Of a stretch of DNA of 64,000 nucleotides, positions 1 to 12,940 are shown piece by piece. How positions within the stretch are numbered: the first letter of the stretch is position 1; every line of letters starts with the position of its first letter. Origin of the DNA: Saxidomus purpurata (taxonomy: Eukaryota > Mollusca > Bivalvia > Venerida > Veneridae); contig JAFMSR010000018.1 of the NCBI GenBank assembly GCA_022818135.1, positions 23,470,498-23,534,497 on the forward strand, given 5' to 3'. The notes under the pieces are model-generated. The model had not been told where the DNA came from. It worked only from the letters and a program-made list of their open reading frames with translations, and did no database searches. A program made the position numbers and the translations under genes.

Positions 1-115
1 TTTTGGATAATACCATTAATAGTCCAAATATTTTCTGATTGAATAATGGTGGAAAGCATGGATGTGCAGGATGATCCTGGTCTGCACTTGTTGCTCAGGT
101 GAATTCACTTTCTTT
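1..115 (+). repeat. Copy of the dispersed 'gcagatcatgatcag' repeat family
   Basis: ctgattgaataatgg, ggatgtgcaggatgatcctg and gtctgcacttgttgctcagg match other copies in this window (see 12815, 13445, 17755). Its start is outside the window. Confidence 0.5.
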
Positions 116-199
116 CTGCACAGTATGAGTGAAATACATTTATTACCATTTCCTATATGTATATTGGGCAAACATTTGACTTAGTAGGAGAATATTTTT

Positions 200-650
200 T
201 CACACTTTTGTCCGGAGCGTAACTCAGGAAGTATGCAACGGAATTTGTTTAAACTTTACACACAGACAGAGGACATTAAGAGGAAGTGCAGTGTACAAGG
301 ACCTTCATTCTAGCTTGTTTTATTTTTTGATTATCTCCCTTTATTGAAATTTCTTGTCTGAGCCATAACTCTTTAAGCACTGACCTGAATTGATTCAAAT
401 TGCATACACTTACAGAGGACATTAAGATGCAGTGCAGTGTACAAGGACCTAAACATTAGCTTGTCCTATTTTTGAATTATCTCCCTTTAGTACTTTTTCT
501 TGTTAGGGCCATAACTCTAAGTACTGAACTGAATTGATTCAAATTGTGTATAGTCATAGAGGACATTAAGATACAGTGCAGTGTCCAAGAACCATAACTC
601 AAACTTACCCTGGTTTTGAGTTATCTCCCTTTATCGATTTTTCACATAAA
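200..650 (+). repeat. Degenerate tandem repeat, about 130-145-bp units
   Basis: Three diverged copies carry a ccataactc-like start, a gaggacattaag core and gcagtgtacaaggacc. They are related to the array at 3715-4890. Confidence 0.7.
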
Positions 651-1510
651 TCTTTGAGCAAAGCATACAAATTCAGATTTTAACACAAAGAAAGTGCAGG
701 TGAATAACCTTCAACACGTTATAATTATTACTAATATTGTATTTAATTAGAACCTGTACCATATTCATACCTCTCACCTCAAATTTCTTGGTCATAGAAA
801 GAGCACTCGGAGTCTAACATGGATGGTTCTTGTTCAAATTTGATTGTTGGTCAACCTAGCAAGTTTGAAGAATTTCTCATATTAGGAAAATGTTTGCCAT
901 ATATATGTAAAGGAAATGGTAGTGAATGCATATAAGGCAATAATACTTTGTGAACAAAATTTCTATTATTTTGATGAGGGAACACTCTTTTCTATGGACA
1001 TTTTCTAATCTTACTTTCTATATATTGATTATATTTGACATAATTTTACAATTAAATGAGAGGACGAGAAGATGATTCTAATTATGTAATGTCATATGAA
1101 ATGTGATAAAAACAAAGGCAAAAAGTCTAGGAAACATGGATAAAAACAAGACTTAGTGCATACAGCTAATTGATAATGATAAAACAAGCCAACCTTTGCT
1201 ACTGTATTAGATGTAAAGATATATTTTGACATAATTTGCTCGAGGTGTTGCTATTTATAGTTAATTGTTACCATAAATAGAACATTGTTATTGGAGAAAT
1301 ATCAAATGGCAGGTAGTTTGTCAAGTGAAACACTTAAGAATTGTTTTTTATTTGTATATTAAATACTACTCATTGCAATCTGTACGCATTGTAGTCTTAA
1401 AACTATTCACTCATACCCTCGTAAACCAAAAATGATCCAAAAGCAAATAGTTTATAAAATTGTACATAATTTACGCTATATTTGATAACTTCCAAAATTT
1501 TAAGTGTATA

Positions 1511-2543
1511 CTGGATTCCTACCAGTTATCGGGCGCTACCAGATCTTCGGGCGTTTTTATGTTTCGTACCGCATAGGCTTTATACCATACTCAAGGTCCT
1601 AGATTACGCAACCGTGTCACTGGGACGATTGTTCTTTCGGTGTAAGTGACTAAATAGGAAACTCAAACTTCTCATATTTGTTAAATATCCCGCTTAAATC
1701 ACTTCTCTAGTGTGTTACTATTTATTACCTAAGCTGCCAGCAGTTGGGGTTTCCCTGATGTTATTGCGCATGCGCTGAGATAAAAGCAGGGGTTCAGTTT
1801 GTAAAGGTACACTGAATATCGATATTGCAGAAAATGTGAACGAAACTATGTCAGATATATAATTATTTGAATAAAAATGTGTAAAAGTAAGTATATTCAA
1901 GAAATACAATTTTAACATAAATAGACCGTGTAACGGATGAGGCGTAATATAAAATCGATATGAGATAAGTAGTTTTAAATACGATAGAATAAAGCAGTTG
2001 TCAGAATTGGTCGAGTGGTTCCGATCGTAGTTTTTCACCCACGCGGACAGGGTTCAAGGCTCACAGGACGCTTATTTTTTATTTTGGCTTCCCCTTTTTT
2101 TCTTTTTTTAAGGATCAGCATGAGAAAGAAAAATCATTACTATTAATATTCCATCCATCTGAACATGAACACTACAAATGAAAATAATGCAAGTTAAATG
2201 GTGTGTATCTTGAATGGAATATACTTATATTTATTGGGTTGTTTTCGTACATGTATTTAAAATAGTAAAACAAGCACTAAACATCTTTGTTGGGAATAGT
2301 GGTTTGCACAAAGTTGAGTGCCCGATAATTGGTTGCCTGATGTGGCTTTAAAGAGAGAAATTGAACCCCTTTTCTGGCCTCATTTACAAACAAGCTGTGG
2401 ACGCAGTCACTAAACTGGCAAGTTTACAATGTCATCACAATACCCAAGTTTATCCTTGGAAAATTTTATGGGTTTACTAGTATTTGTTGCTACAATAAAT
2501 ACAAAAATGTTCATTTTCCGCCCGAGAACTGGTAGGAATCCAG
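1511..2543. mobile_element. Non-autonomous transposon with 24-bp TIRs and TA duplication
   Basis: ctggattcctaccagttatc and the following gggcg at the left match the reverse complement of cgcccgagaactggtaggaa tccag at the right with one mismatch. TA lies at both outer borders. The 1.03-kb interior has no transposase but holds a degenerate tRNA-like stretch at about 1995-2065 (ggtcgagtggttccgatc, gggttcaaggctc). It lies in a MEF2-A intron. Confidence 0.78.
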
Positions 2544-2998
2544 TACTGTTGAATTAAACAAGTCAAAACATCATAAGTTGGTTGGATTCTCTGTCAACCA
2601 ATGAAGTTAGGGAGATTAGTTTTACAGTTCCACAACACCACTCAGAAGCCTGATTTCAAAAATTAAAAGTGAACAATGGCTAATTTTACTGGTTGTCCCA
2701 ATATGAAATGGTGATGTGATAGTATGATTTTAAGAATTCTGTGAACTTGTATGGCATTTTCAAACTATATGCACTGATAGAGTTTACAGGTTAGTATGAA
2801 AAGCAGCATATAACTGTGAAATTAAATATTTAAGATGCTTACTGTGGCTTTAAGCATGTTGGTCTCATATTAGTGAATGGTAAGGTGTAGACCTTTGCTA
2901 GGATTTGGACAACTTATCCCTACACTACAGAGTCCCAGTCAAGTATTAGTGCTTGATTCTCACCCTATATTGAAGGGCGTCCTGTCACTCTCACACTT

Positions 2999-3392
2999 AG
3001 AACTAATGGTACTGTCCAGATTCTCAGTGAGCGCCCCTTAGAACTAATGGTACTGTCCAGATTCGCAGTGAGCGCCCCTTAGAACTAATGGTACTGTCCA
3101 GATTCATAGTGAGCACCCCTTAGAACTAATGGTACTGTCCAGATTCGCAGTGAGCGCCCCTTAGAACTAATGGTACTGTCCAGATTCATAGTGAGCACCC
3201 CTTAGAACTAATGGTACTGTCCAGATTCTCAGTGAGCGCCCCTCAGAACTAATGGTACTGTCCAGATTCTCAGTGAGCGCCCCTCAGAACTAATGGTACT
3301 GTCCAGATTCTCAGTGAACGCCCCTCAGAACTAATGGCACTGTCCAGATTCTCAGTGAGCACCCCTCAGAACTAATGGTACTGTCCAGATTG
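2999..3392. repeat. 41-bp minisatellite, about 10 copies
   Basis: The unit gaactaatggtactgtccag then attctcagtgagcgcccctt repeats with few changes. It contains the terminal segment (tggacagtaccat, reversed) of the dispersed repeat family. Confidence 0.92.
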
Positions 3393-3448
3393 ACAGATGG
3401 ACAAGTCTATTTTAGCAGGATTATTGTTAACATACAGGTCCATATTTA

Positions 3449-3623
3449 TGGAATAACATCTGTTCCAGCGGTGTTCATCGTTTAATAAACAATGATTTGG
3501 AGTACTGATACGCAGTAATTAGCCACGAAGGCTGGAGGCCTGAGTGGTTAATAACTGTGCATCAGTGCGACAAATTATTGTTTATTAGACAATAACAACG
3601 CTGAAAAGGATGTTATTATACCC
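3449..3623. repeat. Palindromic hairpin element, about 175 bp
   Basis: ataacatctgttccagcggt...taataaacaatgattt on the left pairs with aaattattgtttattagac...ataacaacgctgaaaaggat on the right. This is a MITE-like inverted repeat; a clear target duplication was not found. Confidence 0.65.
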
Positions 3624-4965
3624 CCAAAACGAAGTTTAGGGGGGTATATAGGAGTCACCCGGTGGTTGGTCGGTCGGTTGGTCGGGCGGGTGGTCGGTCG
3701 GTCGGTCTGTTGCATTTTCCTTGTCCGGAGCATAACTTGAAAACTACCGGTTGGAATTCAATACAACTTCATACAATGATCAAGCACATTGAGAGGAAGT
3801 GCAGTGCACAAGAACTATAACTCCATCTTGACTAATTACAGAGTTATTGCCCTTTGTTAGTTTTCCTTGTCCGGAGCATAACTTGAAAACTACTGGTTGG
3901 AATTCAATACAACTCATACAATGGTCAAGCACATTGAGAGGAAGTGCAGTGCACAGGAACTATAACTCCATCTTGACTAATTACAGAGTTATTGCCCTTT
4001 GTTAGTTTTCCTTGTCCGGAGCATAACTTGAAAACTACTGGTTGGAATTCAATACAACTTCATACAAAGGTCAAGCACATTGAGAGGAAGTGCAGTGCAG
4101 AAGAACCATAACTCCATCTTGACTAATTACAGAGTTATTGCCCTTTGTTGCTTTTCCTTGTCCGGAGCATAACTTGAAAACTACTGGTTGGAATTCAATA
4201 CAACTTCATACAATGGTCAAACACATTGAGAGGAAGTGCAGTGCACGGAACTATAACTCCATCTTGACTAATTTCAGAGTTATTGCCCTTTGTTATTTTT
4301 TCTTCTCCAGGCATTACTTGAAAACTACTGGTTGGAGTTCAATATAACCTCATACAATGGTCAAGTACATTGAGAGGAAGTGCAGTGCACAAGAACCATA
4401 ACTCCATCTTGACTCATTTCAGAGTTATTTCCCTTTGTTACTTTTCCTTGTCCGGAGCATAATTAAAAGTACTAGTTGGAATTCAAAACAACTTCATACA
4501 ATGGTCAAGCACAATAAGAGGAAGTGCAGTGCACGGAACCATAACTCAATCTTGACTCATTACAGAGTTATTGCCCTTTGTTACTTTTCCTTGTCCGGAG
4601 CATTATTGAAAACTACTGGTTGGAATTCAATACAATTTCATAAAATGGTCAAGCACAATGACAGGAAGTGCAGTGTGAAAGAACAATAACTCTATCTTGA
4701 CTCATTTCAGAGTTATTGCCCTTTTGTTACTTTTACTTGTCCGGAGCATTATTCGAAAACTATTGGTTGGAATTCAATACAACTTCATACAATGGTCAAG
4801 CACAATGAGAGGAAGTGCAGTGTACAAGAACCATAACTCTATCTTGACAAATTACAGAGTTATTCCCAAGAACAATATCTCTTTTTAGTTTGTTTGCAAG
4901 GTATTCTGTTACTACGAACTTTCTCAGTTTATAAAGCAGTCTTTTGGGGGTATTAATCACATTTA
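3620..4965 (+). repeat. Composite repeat with hairpin start and eight ~145-bp tandem units
   Basis: It begins with a hairpin (tatacccccaaaacgaag / tttaggggggtata) and a ggtcggtcgg tract. Then follow eight units containing ttgtccggagcataacttga, gaggaagtgcagtgcacaag and acagagttattgcccttt. It ends tgggggtattaatcac. The open frames over it are by-products of the repeat. This composite type is common in bivalve DNA. Confidence 0.85.
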
Positions 4966-5145
4966 GTGATAGCTCTAGTTTCTATTCTAACATGACCAGA
5001 TATTACAAAAGGTGAATACATGCAAAGCGTTATTTTCTACGCGAACGCTCATTTAACGTCGTGCGACGCAATTTGACGTCATGTTTACAGCATATCGGTT
5101 CCCGCGTTGTTTATGGTTTAATATAACATAATTTTTCTACTCTTT

Positions 5146-5318
5146 GTATACAGAGACAAAATTGTCAGTCATGTTAGAATGTAATTGTTCCTAGGATTGA
5201 ATGGTTGTACTGTTTGTATACAGAGACAAAATTGTCGGTCATGTTAGAATGTAATTGTTCCTAGGATTGTCAGTCATGTTAGAATGTAATTGTTCCTAGG
5301 ATTGAATGGTCGTACTGT
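5146..5318 (+). repeat. Local tandem duplication in MEF2-A intron
   Basis: The segments tttgtatacagagacaaaat and gtcatgttagaatgtaattg, followed by ttcctaggattg, are present two to three times just upstream of the exon at 5345. Confidence 0.8.
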
Positions 5319-5344
5319 TTAATCAGTATGATTTTTTGTTACAG

Positions 5345-5441
5345 ATGCAACACTCACCGGGCGTTCCGGCTGTGTCGATCTCAACACCCAGTATTTCACA
5401 AGGGACCGGATATCACTCACCTGTACCGTCATATCAGAACA
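5345..5441 (+). CDS. Mef2: MEF2-A exon (phase 0 in, phase 1 out)
   Basis: The exon follows a pyrimidine-rich acceptor ending in ttacag and stops at the donor A|gtatgt. It encodes MQHSPGVPAVSISTPSISQG plus 12 more residues. The Met at its start is internal, since family members continue upstream and no start context is needed. The equivalent exon in MEF2-B is 31628-31736, with the same phases. Confidence 0.88.
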
Positions 5442-7976
5442 GTATGTTTTAAATTAATGTATATTGATATATGAGTTATAATTATACATATTTTTCCATC
5501 ACTAATGAACTGCAATAGATAAAAAATCTGTTAACATCTTTCTGGGTAAATTAATGATATCTTGATATCAACCATTGTGTAGTTTACTGAGAGAAAATGT
5601 TTTAATGTGCCAACCCAAGCCTTGCAGATCGTTTTATTTCAGCTAAAACATTTATGCATGGTATCTTTTACCCACAATCTGCTATGTTTTTATTGGACTT
5701 ATTCATCTTCTGTTTGGGGACAGTACCACTAAATGTTCAGGGTGGTGTCTGCTGAGAATTTACTGACTGGAAAACAAATAGTGGAAATCATGATCTGCCT
5801 TGGTAACAGAGCTGCCAGCAGGGTAAAGGTGAATAAAACCAACAAAACATAATGTATTACATGTGTACAGTGGTCAAATTTGCACCTGTGAATTATACAT
5901 GACAGTAGAGTTTGCAATAAGGTAACAACAGACCACAGAATTGAATCTTAGGTGCAAAAAAACTTATCTTGTTTGTTATGTGTAGGAAGTATGTAAACCT
6001 TTACATTTCTTTTCTCTTTGATTGTTTATAGTCCCGGCCAACCCTGGGATTTCTCAAGACTAACACTGAAAAGCATGTTTGAAGTTTTCATTGCCCCGGC
6101 TCGGATTCGAACCGGAGACCTCTGGATTGGTAGTCCAGAGTGTTAACCACTGGACCTCACGCTGCCCTTGCATATTTCTGAAAGATATTAATTCTTACCC
6201 AGCTAGTTACAAGTGCAGATCATGATCAGAAACTCCCCTGTTCACTACCGGTACTTCAGTCCATTATGGAAAATTTTCTTGTAGGGTTAAATACTTCCTA
6301 AACATAAGAATAAACAAAGTATAAACCTAAATATTTTAAAGAGTAGGATTTCAGGGAATGTCTGTTGCTGCCTAAAGTTTCAGAAACATTACTTATACTT
6401 GTAATTTTCATTTTTCAGATGATTACAGTATGAATTCAGGAGACAGTTTAGGGGCTGGGGGCACTATCCAGCAAAATTATAGTCCCCAGCCCAGCCCCCA
6501 TCACTGGAGTCAGGGGTCACTGACAAGTGGGATCCCCCCAGGTGGGGGAATGCAACAGATGCAAGGGTAGGAGAGATTAGTTTCTCTGTTCTGTTAAACA
6601 AAATCTTGAGTAATGCAGCATTTATTTGCCATAACAGAAATAAACTATGTAGCAGTTACTTCCCTTTACAGAAATAAAATCACACTAACCTCAACATAAC
6701 AAAATTAGGAGACCTTTTTTAACATATGACTTATGGTCAAGTTATCAACAGGGTCAGTTTGCCTGTCTTGTTGCTCTAACTACAAAGAATGAGAAAAATT
6801 TCTATGCCAGCCGCCCACACCAAAGATTTTTCCAGCATTCATTAAGCTGTAAGATTTCCCCTGTTGTCCGTGAGAGAAACTGTTATTGATTATGGCTTTT
6901 TAAAACCTATTTGTGTTTTGTGTCGAGTTTGGTGATGGTTTCCAATTTCCTTCGTTACAATGAAATCCTGTTACAGTCAACAACAATATATTCAAACAAT
7001 TGGCTTCATTTGGAGACTTCCTTAAGGCGCATTTACAAAAATGCCAGATACTGTATGGCTATATGAATTAGCGCAGACAAGTTTTAGTGGAATGGCCCAG
7101 TTTTAGGGGTTTTAGATATAGTTCAATAATATTATTATGAAATGGCCAATCGTGAGTGTCTGTGTAACCTTGCAAGAAATACATCATCCTGATTGGGGTT
7201 TTAAGAATGGGGCATTGTTAAAGTCCTTAATCATGACATAAAAATGGTAGGTCATAAAATGATAGTTGCTAATAGCTGTCAAAAATGATATGGGTTTTGT
7301 TGCTTATTTGGCAGAGTGCCGGCCCCTTCTAATATGTTAAGGATTTTGGCCAGATTTTACATATATTTCGTTTGAAAAATCAGTATAAGCCTAACAGTTT
7401 ATCAAGACTTTGCTCCAGTTTTTCATTTTAAACAAATTATTACAGATCCCTTTCTGGATTTCAGCAATACTTTATAATTATATTTTAACTTTGCCATTAT
7501 ACCAATGTATATAGACTACTAGTAACTAGCCATTTATTGTGTGTACATGTACTTATAGATGTGAAAGTATGATATATTTTCTTCTTACGGACAGGTCGGG
7601 GCAGGTCATGGGAAACGCCGGTGCTAATCATGTATCACCATTACTTATCAACACAATGAATCATAGACTTAATATAAAGAGCGAGCCTATATCGCCAACA
7701 CGTGACTCTCACACGCCATCAAATCACCTGAGTTTACGGCCGCCATCTCAGAATCAAGGACATTTGTCACCAGGTCATGTTTCTCCACATCTTTCCCAGT
7801 CTCCGACGAATTGCCCATCACCATCTGCTACAATGCAGCAGACACAGCAACAGCAACATATAGCCGTGCAGCAGCAGCAAGTTCAGCAACAACAACAGCA
7901 GAATTGTAGCGGAGTAATGTCGGACTATGATGGTCCAATGATGAAACGAGCGCGAGTAGAAGGCTGGACAACCTAG
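5345..7976 (+). CDS. Mef2: MEF2-A: C-terminal part of a MEF2 transcription factor (last three coding exons, 5' part outside window)
   Basis: Three exons join in frame (5345-5441, 6419-6566, 7595-7976) and encode about 208 C-terminal residues of a MEF2 activator, a nuclear MADS-box DNA-binding factor that drives muscle and neuronal genes. Seen: the stretch VSISTPS followed by NDYSMNSGDSL matches the vertebrate MEF2 segment VSVATPS...DYSLTSADLSSL. Then come IKSEPISPTRD, which matches the MEF2 phosphorylation-dependent sumoylation site, a glutamine-rich tract (QQTQQQQ..QQQQVQQQQQQ), and a C-terminus KRARVEGWTT that matches KRMRLSEGWAT of vertebrate MEF2C. Phases agree at every junction (0 to 1, 1 to 2, 2 to stop). 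The MADS and MEF2 domains must be encoded left of position 1; nothing resembling them is present at 1-5344. The neighbour is a second, convergent MEF2 gene at 27397-34680. Identification as MEF2 is firm; orthology to the ancestral copy is inferred from the better conserved tail. Confidence 0.93.
5690..5835 (+). repeat. Copy of the dispersed 'gcagatcatgatcag' repeat family
   Basis: gttggggacagtaccac-like start (5711-5730), ttactgactggaaaacaaat, atcatgatctgcc and gccagcagggtaaagg occur in the order seen in other copies. Confidence 0.6.
6025..6172 (-). mobile_element. Short tRNA-derived SINE in MEF2-A intron (minus strand)
   Basis: The minus strand shows a tRNA-like head: D-arm gtccagtggttaac, anticodon arm tctggactaccaatccaga (loop anticodon ACC), and box B ggttcgaatcc. 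The acceptor stem does not pair well, so a functional tRNA-Gly is unlikely. It ends ccgggactataaac, like the SINE at 23760-24105, so it is probably an internally deleted member of that family. Confidence 0.6.
6419..6566 (+). CDS. Mef2: MEF2-A exon (phase 1 in, phase 2 out)
   Basis: Acceptor tttttcag, donor GG|gtagga. It encodes DYSMNSGDSLGAGG and a Pro/Ser/Gln-rich stretch ending GGGMQQMQG. Length is 148 nt, exactly what the flanking phases require. The equivalent exon in MEF2-B is 29494-29605. Confidence 0.88.
7595..7976 (+). CDS. Mef2: MEF2-A terminal coding exon
   Basis: Acceptor ttacggacag; reading opens with the second-phase G and ends at the TAG at 7974-7976. It encodes the sumoylation motif IKSEPISP, a His/Ser/Pro-rich segment, the polyglutamine region and the C-terminal KRARVEGWTT. 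Upstream in-frame codons from 7539 lie in the intron and are not coding. This one exon covers the region split into two exons (28741-28915 and 27397-27534) in MEF2-B. Confidence 0.92.
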
Positions 7977-10900
7977 CGAATGAATTATTATTTTCTTAGG
8001 TTGTATCAATTTCATACAGAAAAAATTCTGATCTGGTTAGCCTGGGATACAGGTACTGAAGTATTTGGCAATGGTGTGCTAGTGCTTAATAGTCAAGGTG
8101 ACATAAAGTGATAAACATGTTCTTAACATGCAGTGTATAGGGATTTTAGGCATTTTGGAATTGGGATCTCTTGTACAGACATTGTTTGCTATATCTAGTT
8201 ATGAGAAGTAGCCATGGAGATACCTGGTGATGTTGAACATTTTTGCTATATATTTTCAATGATTAGTAAGATTAGTTATTGTGTTATTTCATAGTTTGTA
8301 AAAATTACATGTTTTTCAGTGGTATACAGAAGAACTCTTTAAATCATTTACTTTTGCTTACCTCATTTAGTTACCTTCCTTTATTTAGTGTACAGTTGAA
8401 CATTGGGTGCCAGTCAGTATACAGTGATATCATAGCAATGCAGATGCTTTTATTTAAATTTTGTTCTTCAAATTATTGTTAAATGAGTACCAGCATAATT
8501 ACAATGGGTACTAGTACATATAGTACTGAAAGGATCATTTTACCTAGATTCTTTTATAACATTTTGACTGGTTACTATTTAAAGTGATCACAGTTTTCTT
8601 AGATGCTTTCATTTTGTGTTTTTCAAAGTCATTAGACTGGGTACCATTTAAAGATTTGCAACAAACTGATCACAGTGATCTAGAAAGCATCATTGACTGC
8701 ATTCAGTTTCATTTTTCACTGATCATATTAATCTAGAAGCTTTCATTACATCTTACCAGCTTTAGAGATTTGTTTAAACATAAAAGGTGCTTCCAGTACA
8801 CCCCCTGTAAGTTTACCTTTACTCAGAAAAGCTTTTAGACTGATCCATTTATAGAGCAGTATGTCAGGGAATAGCTTGGGGGAAACTTTGGAGAAATAGT
8901 GTCCCAAAGTTGCAAAGTTTCTTAAGGACTGTAAGGATGCTTTTTAAATAAATCTACATTGTATATTGTAAGCTAATGTCTTCTCTGTAAAAAGGCAGAA
9001 AGTGGGCAAATGTCGTTGTAATGTACATGTGGAAATAGGACATATGCTATCAGACCTGAAGACAAAACAATGCTCAGTGATCTAAATAAGATCATAATTA
9101 TATTTATGGTGTTTATAAATACATTTAAATTGTAACATATGCTGAGACATAAATAAACTAAATAATATCTTGTAAATGCCAAAGGAAATCAGCTTGTCAC
9201 AGATCAAGTCTATTGCATTTTTGGATATTGTTTACTCTTACTTTTCACACAGCATTCAGTTTTGTTTTATGATAAATCAATCTTGAGTAATGCATTTGAA
9301 TGCTTCTTTAATGTCACAACCTGTGATGTCACAATACTTTGAGAGATATACTGGTCTCCTTCATATTACCCAGACGCTCAGTCACTCTGACAATTTCGAC
9401 CTACCCATTATTTGGCATTTATCCTTTGATCTAATAATGTAATGATAATACCTGAATCATATAGACATGTACCATTTCTGTGACATTGCAGTCAACTTAT
9501 CACTGAAATTAAGATAAACAACATTACTAAATTGATATGTATGTGCCCTGTTTGTTTTTGACTGCAGATGGCCCGAGTCATAACTTACCAGCACAAGTGC
9601 AAATTCACATCCCATTAAGAGTGGTAATGTCATTTCAGTTAAGCAGTTAAGAATAAGAAAAGCCTTGCAAAGCAATAAATTACTAAAATCTTACAAACTA
9701 GACTGTACTAAAAGCATTAAATAACACATTAAGTATATTACAACCTAAATCAATGCAACCATGAGAAATCTCAGGTCAGCATTAATGCTATAAAAAGTAG
9801 TCTGTTTGGTTTTCTGGAAATACTACTAGTTAATTTTCAGCCGAGCGAAAAGTTTGAATATTAGCAATAAAAGAAAAATTGTCACATAGTAATAGACTTT
9901 TTACACCACTAAACAAGTGTTGGGATAATTGAACAGATGTTGCATATTTTGGGGATTTTTCACTGGTTATAGTTCAACTACAATTGAACTCAAAATAATA
10001 ATTTGTGACTTCCTGAAAGTACATGGATACATGGACCCAGAGACCACAGTTTGTTTGTGTGAACATGTTGTGTTTCTATCTGCAGTATTGTCTGGTTAAT
10101 TGAAGGAAGCCAGTGGTCTTGTAAGATGGTTTTATCTTGGCAATTTCTATACTCTGTCACACTCACTGAATTGTTTGTTAAGCTCAGGAATCTGCAGTAG
10201 AGTTTTTGTCATCCTTTTTGTAAAGGTTAAACTAGTTTAGAAAGGAAACAAGACGCGAAAGTGTGGGCGATTGCTATGAACAGACAGATAATTATTGAAC
10301 ATGAAGATTGCACAATGTCACAGAGGCTACAAAAGCTACCATTGCAGATCCTAAAGCTTATACAAAGGTTTCATATTCCCAAGACATCATTTTTACTATT
10401 GCATGTGTATTAAATTGCATGACAAAAGATAATTTTATGTCAGGGAGAAATGGTACAGATCTGGGTGAGAAATGATGCATACAAGATAAAGGATGACAAT
10501 GGGAAATAATGTTTTATGTCTAAGTACACCCCAAGAATCAGCATTCATTATTTGCCACTTGGAGATTGTTTGGTACCAGGTGACTGTCCGAAAGTGCAGA
10601 AAACTTGCACTATTATTTCTGGATGATGTTTAGTTCTAAGCTGGTAAGTTTTGGTACATCTAGCTGTACACTTTTCCTCCAGTTTTGAAATTTGTGCGAA
10701 TTAAAATTTGTTAAGGTTTGGATTTATGTTGAACTGGTATCCATAGTCTGCACTGTAGAAATTCTATTATTGCAGAAAGTATTGGTCGACTAGTTATAAG
10801 TAAGCGAAAAATTAAATCATATGTATTCGTGCCTGCAAATTAATTATCATTTATTGTTCTCTACAAAAATTACAGTGACAAACAGTTCTGAGAATTATGA

Positions 10901-12814
10901 ATCGGGTTAACTTGATTTGAATTTACTTTTAGACATGTTCCAAGCTCATTTTTTTACATTAAAAGTCTACGCAACAAGGAGAGTCACACTTACACTGGTA
11001 ATGATAAATGCGTTTTTCTGACTGGGTAAGATTTAAATAATGATCCATTGATGACAACTGCCTTTGACAATACAATTTGCCCAATGTTTAAAGTATATTT
11101 GCAAGAGTAGATAGACATGTTTGAAGAGTTGTTTGTACAAGTTTGGTTAAAGTGTTCGTATTTGTAATGTAATATGTACAGCACATTTTTAAGTTGTTTC
11201 TTCGTTAACAATTCTTGATAAATCCCATGTAGTAAAGTTACTGCTGAGTGACAAAGTGTGTTATCTCTCAATCAGATAAGACATTATGGCACTCGGCAGA
11301 TTCAAGGAGTGATATTGATATTTTGTTGTTATATACATGTGCCTTGTACTGCACACAGTGCACTCAGTATTACAGTGATGCCTGTCCCCTTTTGGCAGCC
11401 CTTTAATAATGTTCCCTTTACTGTCCTAGGAAGAGGAATTGTTCAACCAGCTCTGTTTGGTAGAGCTTAGGATTCCGAAAACAAAACCCTATTGTATCTC
11501 GCAATTAAAATGAGTATATCTAACAAGTTGACTGGAGAAATTAAAATAATAAGAGACCAATTACCCACACTAGAGGGGAGAAAAGGTAAAATATTTCAGA
11601 ACAGTCATTTCATTGCTCTATTATTAAAATAAATGGCAAATACATGTGAAATATAACACATGTGTCATTTCATATGGCAGTTCTGATATACATTATGATA
11701 GACCTCTATGCCATCTGTGGAAACAAAACTTTAAAAATAGGGTTTACTGCTCTGTAATTTTTTGATATTTGATGTATATAGGCTTTAAATGGTCGCAAAT
11801 AAATTTTTATTCTGACACACAGTGCTCTAAAATGCGATCATCAGTGATCGCTTGATTTTTGCGTTTGCATTTACATTATATATACATGATTAAAATGATG
11901 TCATCAGTCAGATTGACGTTACAGTGTTAGTTTGTTAAAATAAAAATGTTGTCATGTAGGTTGGTCCTACCAGAATTTATTGAAAAGATTGTATAGTCAT
12001 TTGTCATGAATGAAAAAATATACAGATGAAGGCTTCATAGATACAAAGACAAAATTCTATTCTCTTACTAAGGAGGGTGAAAAACATTTATTTATAGGGC
12101 AGCCACATATCAACCCCCATGTGCACTTACTATGTTTATTGTTAAAGTTGTTACTGTCTGTTAGTCGTTTTACACCATGTATATACATATATATCTTGTA
12201 ATATACGTTTATATTTAAGCACTTTTAATACAACAGTTCCTTTAGACATTCACACAAAGAAATTGGTGAAAAGTTCAATATTTGGTAGTTTGACATCTTT
12301 TTAACAACTTATTTATCAGCCAGATTTGTTTCCGATAGCTCATGTTTAATGTTTTAACTTATAGTTGACTGTCAGTTTTTGTTTAAGACTTCTTGAAAAA
12401 AGAATTTTAACTTTAAAAAGATACCGGGGTATAAAATTAACTAGATTTAAGTTTGTACAGTGTTTACACTTTTTGGGTGAATACAAAAGGTTCTTGTTTA
12501 GAACTTGTGAAAGAATGTTAATGCCATGATGGTAAAGTGAATTGTTTAGGATGGTATTTTATTATGTACAAACATTTCAAGTTCTAGTTAAATCCAGTCT
12601 ACAGCATTGTAATTATAACAACCTGCCAACCTTGATCATTGGGAAGTTTCTGCCAGATTTTGTTGGTCATTAACTAATGTGATATATGATATCTGCAAAT
12701 ATTCATAGTTACCATTATCCTGCTAATATGAATAGATAGTTACCATCACTGGTCAGTCTATTGTAACACTGTAGGTAAGGGGGGGTAGCTTCAGCTGTTT
12801 CAGGTCCTGCTTAA

Positions 12815-12940
12815 TTAGATGGACTTGTCCATCTTTCAGTTCGGACAGTACCATTAATTGTTTACATCAAATAGCAAACAGTGCAGATTATGATCAGCAT
12901 ACACAAGGTGGAATCATTTGCCACCAGCATTGTGAGAGTT
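12815..12940 (+). repeat. Copy of the dispersed 'gcagatcatgatcag' repeat family
   Basis: ggacttgtccatctttcagt, tcggacagtaccattaattg and agcaaacagtgcagattatg followed by atcagc. Inside the presumed MEF2-A 3' UTR. Confidence 0.65.

Noticed and set aside
4138..4888. Small proteins with LKTTGWNSIQ repeats
   Set aside because: By-products of the ~145-bp tandem repeat; frames shift between units.
6093..6165. Functional tRNA-Gly(ACC) on the minus strand
   Set aside because: Anticodon arm and box B look good, but the acceptor and T stems have several mismatches, and the flanking sequence continues as a SINE body with a tail seen at 23.76 kb.
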